Below, in pieces: positions 24,043 through 27,677 of a DNA stretch of 27,677 nt. Source of the stretch: Planktomarina sp. (GTDB lineage Bacteria; Pseudomonadota; Alphaproteobacteria; Rhodobacterales; Rhodobacteraceae); the NCBI GenBank assembly GCA_016780825.1, contig JADHLF010000037.1:1-27677 (forward strand), given 5' to 3'. A model generated the notes under the pieces. It was not told the origin of the DNA, ran no database searches, and saw only the letters and a list, made by a program, of their open reading frames with translations. Position numbers and translations under genes: made by a program. Position 1 is the stretch's first letter, and each line of letters begins with the position of its first letter.

Positions 24043-24369
24043 ATGGCCTGCTCTCTTGATCTCATCTTTTCAGCTCTCTCAGATCCTACAAGGCGACAAA
24101 TCCTCACCTTGCTGCTGGAAGATGACATGGCTGTCACCGATGTGGCGGAACCTTTTGAAATGTCTTTAGCGGCCATTTCCAAGCATTTGGCCGTGCTTAC
24201 CAATGCCGGACTGATCCAACAAGAACGCCGCGGCCGGGTGAAATGGTGCAAACTTGATCCCGACGCCATGCAGACCGCCTGGACCTGGATGCAAGGGTTT
24301 GGTCACTTTGAGTCACTCGATCTCGATGGGCTGGAAGCCTATATCGCAACGACGCTTGAGAATTCGTAA
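24043..24369 (+). CDS. ArsR/SmtB family winged-helix regulator
   Basis: A 108-residue ArsR-type regulator. The opening SLDLIFSALSDPTRRQILTLL and the helix-turn-helix VTDVAEPFEMSLAAISKHL (about 31-49), followed by LTNAGLIQQERRGRVKWCKL, match the metal-independent branch often paired with SRPBCC-domain proteins. No metal-binding CxC motif is present; the only cysteines are at residues 3 and near 69. The ATG at 24043 is chosen because the family N-terminus begins there; longer in-frame starts add unrelated residues. No SRPBCC partner follows: the next 448 nt carry no recognised gene. Its target is therefore unknown. Confidence 0.85.
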   Translation: MACSLDLIFSALSDPTRRQILTLLLEDDMAVTDVAEPFEMSLAAISKHLAVLTNAGLIQQERRGRVKWCKLDPDAMQTAWTWMQGFGHFESLDLDGLEAYIATTLENS

Positions 24370-24817
24370 TCACCACCGCATCCATTCGCACCCCAAACCG
24401 CAGGTAACCAACCAACCCCAGAACAATTGTGTTGCCGTTAGAAAAAATAGCGGCGCGATCAACAGCCGGGTGGATCATCAAAATCCCGGCAGGCGGCGCT
24501 TAGATGTCGGACCAATTCACTTCGGATTTTATCACGGGCGTCTGACTTGAAATCATTCGGCGGTTACGCGCAATAATTCATTTCTGATCCAGAATTTTGG
24601 CCACTGCCTGGGGAAGATAATTGTTCAACGATGTCGCTGCCCAGCGCCCAAGCAACATAATCTTCTCCTATATCTCTAAATATTGAAATAATGTTCGTAG
24701 ATTAGAAATTAAATTGGAATAATTCTTCTCTAAGGGGCCATATTGCAAGATATTTTGCAAAAAAATTGCTTGAAAGCCGTGCTATCTGCTCCGCAACCAT
24801 AGCCAAAGGGGAATAAA
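24370..24817. other. gene-poor 448-nt gap between arsR-type gene and ald
   Basis: No conserved gene is recognised. The left part (24370-24560) is GC-balanced with open frames on the - strand that read antisense into the ArsR gene and match nothing I know; it may be decayed coding DNA. The middle has a 26-codon frame with a good ribosome site (24578-24658). The right part (24660-24780) is strongly AT-rich and contains two TTGCAA copies (24743-24748 and 24755-24760) upstream of ald, a possible regulator-binding zone. Confidence 0.5.
24578..24658 (-). CDS. possible small protein of 26 residues
   Basis: A 26-codon frame (starting MLLGRWAATSLNNYLPQAVA) with ATG at 24658 and TGA at 24578-24580. 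Its support is an AGGAG ribosome site 7 nt upstream and its position in otherwise empty DNA downstream of an AT-rich stretch. It could be an amphipathic or membrane-associated peptide, the start of a truncated gene, or chance. No homologue is recognised. Confidence 0.3.
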   Translation of the reverse strand: MLLGRWAATSLNNYLPQAVAKILDQK

Positions 24818-25933
24818 ATGAAAATTGGATGCGTAAAAGAAATTAAGGCACAAGAGTTTCGTGTCGGGCTCACACCCTCAGCAACAAAAGAAGCTATTTT
24901 GCACGGTCACACCGTCTACATCGAGAAATCTGCGGGTATTGGTTCCGGCTTCGAAGATGATGAATATCTGAACGTCGGCGCGCGCATCATAGACACCGCC
25001 GATGAAATTTTCCAAACCTGCGATATGATCGTCAAGGTTAAGGAACCGCAGGCTCAAGAAAGAAAAATGCTGCGTTCAGGGCAGATACTTTTCACCTATC
25101 TTCACCTGGCTCCTGATATGCCACAAACAAAAGATCTGCTTGAGAGTGGTTGCACGGCCATTGCATATGAAACCGTCACCGATCGCAGAGGCGGGCTGCC
25201 GCTTTTGGCCCCAATGTCTGAAGTTGCTGGCAAACTTGCACCGCAAGTGGGCAGTTGGACTTTGCAAAAAGCAAATGGCGGCCGTGGCGTGTTGATGGGC
25301 GGGGTTCCAGGCGTATCCCCTGCAAAAGTGATTGTGATTGGTGGCGGAGTTGTCGGCACCCATGCCGCTAAAGTTTCGGCTGGAATGGGCGCAGATGTTA
25401 CAGTTTTGGACCGGTCATTGGAAAGAATGCGATATCTCGATGACGTCTTCTCCGCAAGCTTCAAATGCGAATTTTCAAGTTCCGCAAATATTGCAAGACT
25501 CATTCAAGAAGCCGATATGGTCATCGGTGCTGTATTGATACCGGGCGCTTCGGCACCCAAGCTGATTTCAAAAAGCCAACTGTCGTCAATGAAACCAGGT
25601 TCAGTTCTGGTGGATGTTGCGATTGACCAAGGCGGATGTTTTGAAACTTCAAGAGCAACCACACATGCCGATCCAATATATGAGGTCGATGGTGTTGTTC
25701 ACTATTGTGTGGCGAACATGCCTGGCGCTGTGGCTCGCACCTCAACAGAAGCCTTGGGCAACAGCACTCTCCCATATATGTTGGAGCTTGCAAATAAGGG
25801 CTGGAAGCGCGCTTGCAGCGAAAACCCGCATCTGGCAAACGGTCTAAATGTGCATGATGGAAAAGTGACTTATCAGGCCGTTGCTGATGCGCTTGGATTG
25901 CCCTGTGTATCTCTAAACTCTGTATTGCAATAG
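24818..25933 (+). CDS. ald: alanine dehydrogenase
   Basis: A 371-residue NAD-dependent L-alanine dehydrogenase, which interconverts L-alanine and pyruvate plus ammonia. Catalytic Lys75 (VKVKEPQ) and His96 (YLHLAPD) are in place. The Rossmann dinucleotide motif GGGVVGTHAAKVSAGMGA is at about 174-191 with the NAD-ribose Asp following in VLDRS; ANMPGAVARTST is near residue 299. Length is standard. AAAGGGG 6 nt before ATG 24818 is the ribosome site. It appears monocistronic. An Lrp/AldR-type regulator often accompanies ald, but none is seen here. The N-terminal third is slightly more AT-rich than the core genes. Confidence 0.95.
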   Translation: MKIGCVKEIKAQEFRVGLTPSATKEAILHGHTVYIEKSAGIGSGFEDDEYLNVGARIIDTADEIFQTCDMIVKVKEPQAQERKMLRSGQILFTYLHLAPDMPQTKDLLESGCTAIAYETVTDRRGGLPLLAPMSEVAGKLAPQVGSWTLQKANGGRGVLMGGVPGVSPAKVIVIGGGVVGTHAAKVSAGMGADVTVLDRSLERMRYLDDVFSASFKCEFSSSANIARLIQEADMVIGAVLIPGASAPKLISKSQLSSMKPGSVLVDVAIDQGGCFETSRATTHADPIYEVDGVVHYCVANMPGAVARTSTEALGNSTLPYMLELANKGWKRACSENPHLANGLNVHDGKVTYQAVADALGLPCVSLNSVLQ

Positions 25934-25940
25934 AGAAGTC

Positions 25941-26040
25941 GGTGATGGCCCTTGAGGGGCGGCAGATCATGGCGATGTCTAAGCACCGCCAATTCTCTGG
26001 AGAGAAAGAGATATGCCGCATGAGAGAGGATGCCATCACC
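25941..26040. repeat. nested inverted repeats downstream of ald (structured RNA or small palindromic element)
   Basis: The ends GGTGATGGC (25941-25949) and GCCATCACC (26032-26040) are perfectly complementary over 9 bp. Inside them GCGGCA (25959-25964) pairs with TGCCGC (26014-26019). Within that lie two further hairpins, TGGCG/CGCCA (25970-25974 with 25987-25991) and TTCTCT-GG-AGAGAA (25993-26006). The layout would give a closed multi-branch fold on either strand. No terminator T-run follows. It starts 8 nt after the ald stop codon. Confidence 0.5.
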
Positions 26041-26204
26041 GCCTTGCCCTGCAGCGTGAGATATCCGACCGCAATGGGCGGCAAGTGTGGCTCATGCGTG
26101 CGAGACCATGGGATTTCAAACCGGGCCAATACGATCCATCTACCGTTGACTCGGCATTTTTTTGCGGTCTGATGGATGTAAACTATCGCCGAAACCAATG
26201 TTAG
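26013..26204 (+). other. short open frame, possible decayed oxidoreductase N-terminus
   Basis: A 63-codon frame beginning MPHERG with GGAG upstream and ending just inside the HxlR leader. Residues around RPWDFKPGQY resemble the RP..F.PGQ segment of flavodoxin/ferredoxin reductase FAD domains, but nothing else matches and it is far too short. It may be the relic of an oxidoreductase that HxlR once controlled, or chance. Confidence 0.2.
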
Positions 26205-26212
26205 AGGGCGCC

Positions 26213-26578
26213 ATGACCGCGCAGCCTTTTCCTGAATACGATTGCCCGATCCGTGATGTGCTAGATCGGCTGGGCAACGCCTGGACTGTGTTGATCCTGA
26301 CCGAACTTGCCAAGGGCCCCTGCCGGTTCAACGCCATGCAACGGGTCATCGACGGGATATCAAAGCGGATGCTGTCCAATACGCTGAAGACTCTGGTACG
26401 CGATGGCCTGGTTCGCCGCGAAGTTCAGAACACCCTTCCACCGATGGTCGAGTATTCGTTGACAGATCTTGGAGCCAGCTTTTTCGCCGAAGTTGCCCAT
26501 CTCAAGGATTGGGCCGTAGAAAACCAGAATGCGGTTCGCAAAGCGCGGCGCGATTACGACCTCGCCCAAGGGAGTTAA
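26213..26578 (+). CDS. HxlR family transcriptional regulator
   Basis: A 121-residue HxlR-type winged-helix regulator. The N-terminal sensor cysteine Cys11 lies in the family motif DCPIRDVLDRLGNAWTVLIL; the DNA-binding segment is RFNAMQRVIDGISKRMLSNTLKTL with the VEYSLTDLG wing. HxlR proteins such as YodB and HypR sense reactive electrophiles or disulfide stress through this cysteine and control nearby redox enzymes. The ATG at 26213 is preferred over 26198 because AGAGGG lies upstream. The next gene on the same strand is a DsbA-like thioredoxin-fold protein, now interrupted, which fits a redox target. Base composition is close to the core genome. Confidence 0.88.
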   Translation: MTAQPFPEYDCPIRDVLDRLGNAWTVLILTELAKGPCRFNAMQRVIDGISKRMLSNTLKTLVRDGLVRREVQNTLPPMVEYSLTDLGASFFAEVAHLKDWAVENQNAVRKARRDYDLAQGS

Positions 26579-26666
26579 AAAAATACTTATATAAATCAGA
26601 ATTATAGTGACATTTCGCCAAAGGCCATAGCGTGATCTGCGTGGCCCTGATCCAATGGTAATGACG

Positions 26667-26683
26667 ATGTTACCAGGCAACAT
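26667..26683. promoter_or_regulatory. candidate HxlR operator upstream of the DsbA-like gene
   Basis: An odd-centred palindrome, ATGTTACCAGGCAACAT, with one mismatched base pair in eight, sits 88 nt before the DsbA-like start codon and 89 nt after the HxlR stop. HxlR dimers bind palindromes of this size. Assignment is by position and symmetry only. Confidence 0.35.
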
Positions 26684-26770
26684 GGCAATACCTACACAAG
26701 GGTTGAGTTCCGGTCTTCCAAATGCTGAGAAAGGGAACGCAAACCAACACCCGCGAGATGGAGCACAGGG

Positions 26771-27409
26771 ATGACTGCACAGCTTTTCAACATTTTTGAC
26801 ACCCTTTGCGGGTGGTGCTTTGTCGCCCATAATGAGACCAGAAAACTGGTGGACGACCTGCCCGATAACATTGCCGTGCAGCACTTGCACCGCAAACTTT
26901 TTGTCGGGCCGCATGAGATGGACATCAATGATGGCATGATCGCCATGGTGCGCCGGGTCGGGCAAGAGATCGCGCCTCAGAAAACTGGCGCGCGGATATC
27001 GGATGCCTATATCGATTTTCTTAGCCGTCCTGGAACGCGCTACAACTCAGAGCTGACGGCACGGGCATTTGCGGGAGCGCAAAGCCTCGCGCCACATGAG
27101 GCCTATAAATTTGGCGTAGCGCTGCAAAAGGCGGTGTTTGAAACCGGATTGGATTCCAATGACCCCAAGGCCATGGCCGATCTGTTCGAGAAGGTTACAA
27201 AAGGGGATCGCGCTGCCTTCCTATAGGTCCTGCAAGCTCCGGAAACTGCGCGCAAGGCCGAGGTCACCGCCACTTTGGCCCGCAAACTGATGACGCAGGT
27301 GGGCTCAAACGGCGTCCCCTGCCTTATTCTGTCCGTCGACGATCACCTCGTCCAGATCGATCCATATAACGCAAAAGCCGCCCGCACAGAGATTCTGTCG
27401 CGGCTATAG
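26771..27409 (+). pseudogene. DsbA family (FrnE-like) thioredoxin-fold protein, split by an in-frame TAG
   Basis: Translation from ATG 26771 (GGAG 7 nt upstream) gives 151 residues and stops at TAG 27224-27226. The same frame then continues for 60 sense codons to TAG 27407-27409, making a normal-size protein of about 211 residues. The first part carries the active-site CGWC (Cys13-Cys16) and the DsbA-type helical insertion. The part after the stop contains SNGVPCLIL, the cis-proline loop needed to close the thioredoxin fold, so the frame is conserved across the stop. Without it the product would lack the last strands and should not fold. A point nonsense mutation, sequencing error or suppressed amber codon are the options. 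It resembles DsbA-family proteins annotated as protein-disulfide isomerases; substrate unknown. Confidence 0.8.
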
Positions 27410-27532
27410 GGATCCACCCCACTTGAGGGGTCCACTTAGAATGTTAGTGCAGACGGGCCTTTGCGTCATCAAAACTTCAACCTGCCGTAACAGTACGACA
27501 ATCTCTTCGGACTTTGGTCTCTCGATCGACAT
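27404..27532 (-). pseudogene. IS3-like transposase orfA, truncated remnant
   Basis: A 42-codon frame whose first 24 residues (starting MSIERPKSEEIVVLLRQ, then VEVLMTQ) look like the N-terminus of IS3-family OrfA proteins, which open with an EEIV..LRQVEVL..G helix-turn-helix. Similarity is lost after residue 25, where the frame enters a GGACCCCTCAAGTGGGG stretch (27416-27432) and stops, so the rest of orfA and all of orfB are missing. The sequence points to an insertion-sequence fragment abutting the DsbA-like gene, whose stop codon it overlaps. Confidence 0.45.
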
Positions 27533-27533
27533 C

Positions 27534-27677
27534 TCAGCCAAGCCCAAGATAATCTGTTTCCGCGTCGCACCGCCGAACCGCCATTTCAGCTGGATTCACA
27601 CCAAAAGCGCCCAGGGCTTTCAACAAGCTGCTGACCAAACCCTGTGAATAAGCCAAATTTTCTGAAATTCTTGGTGA
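27534..27677 (-). CDS. unidentified open frame running off the right edge
   Basis: The frame is open from the window edge for 47 codons and stops at TGA 27534-27536, one base before the IS3-like ATG at 27532. The visible end contains SSLLKALGAFGVNPAEMAVR and finishes DYLGLG. I do not recognise it. It may be the C-terminus of a real gene, part of the same mobile-element remnant, or a chance frame; the tight stop-to-start spacing favours a shared mobile origin. Confidence 0.3.
   Translation of the reverse strand, partial: SPRISENLAYSQGLVSSLLKALGAFGVNPAEMAVRRCDAETDYLGLG

Noticed and set aside
25521..26198. 225-codon - strand frame covering the end of ald and the following gap
   Set aside because: More than half is antisense to conserved ald sequence; the rest has no recognised motif and no ribosome site.
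1..27677. CRISPR array, tRNA, rRNA, prophage or integrase-flanked island
   Set aside because: No regularly spaced direct repeats, no cloverleaf or rRNA-like sequence, and no phage or integrase genes were seen in reading the window by eye; a covariance-model scan would be needed to exclude small RNAs.

Overview
The window is chromosomal DNA from an alphaproteobacterium, most probably a marine member of the Rhodobacterales (Roseobacter group); the genus is not resolvable from what is visible. The evidence is the split ATP synthase locus carrying only the Fo genes in the order I-a-c-b'-b, the MoxR/DUF58/DUF4159 gene set with a divergent DUF1285 gene, and a DUF5928-type glycosyltransferase next to a sulfotransferase. 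Most of the window is ordinary core genome. The last 3.5 kb (about 24.4-27.7 kb) is looser accessory DNA with long gaps, remnants and a broken gene.

Layout. 1-485 (-) is the N-terminal part of a glycolate oxidase FAD subunit (glcD) running off the left edge, with an operator-like element in its promoter. 564-1355 (+) is a DUF599 membrane protein whose 3' end overlaps the next operon. 1275-7943 (-) is a four-gene operon (MoxR ATPase, DUF58, BatA-like/DUF4159, VWA/GATase-like membrane protein) in which all three junctions overlap by 4 nt; DUF1285 (8003-8596) diverges from it. 8627-13138 (-) holds polA, a divergent Cys/Met-type PLP enzyme and rluE. 13.2-15.3 kb has a small secreted protein, a zinc-finger protein, an ABC ATPase without a visible permease, and a HIT protein. 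15.3-17.8 kb has a glycosyltransferase and a sulfotransferase, divergently arranged. 17.8-19.4 kb (-) has nth and an adenosine-kinase-like PfkB gene with a GTGA overlap. 19.6-21.1 kb (+) has an OmpA-like lipoprotein and a FadR-type GntR regulator, followed by a bidirectional terminator. 21.25-23.8 kb (-) is the Fo operon atpI-atpB-atpE-atpF'-atpF. After it come an ArsR regulator, alanine dehydrogenase, an HxlR regulator, a DsbA-like gene broken by an in-frame amber codon, and an IS3-like orfA remnant at the right edge.

Links between genes. The most informative signal is a 23-bp element with ATTGGT/ACCAAT-type ends that occurs twice: in the glcD promoter (499-521) and directly upstream of the GntR regulator gene (20342-20364). 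At both sites it contains a TATAAT on the downstream gene's coding strand. This suggests a GlcC/PdhR-like, self-regulated factor that also controls glycolate oxidation 20 kb away. Other signals are palindromes in the atp promoter region, a hairpin after atpE, a nested inverted-repeat structure after ald, and a conserved thioredoxin-fold gene interrupted by a single stop. I did not find a CRISPR array, tRNA, rRNA, prophage or clearly novel multi-gene defence system.
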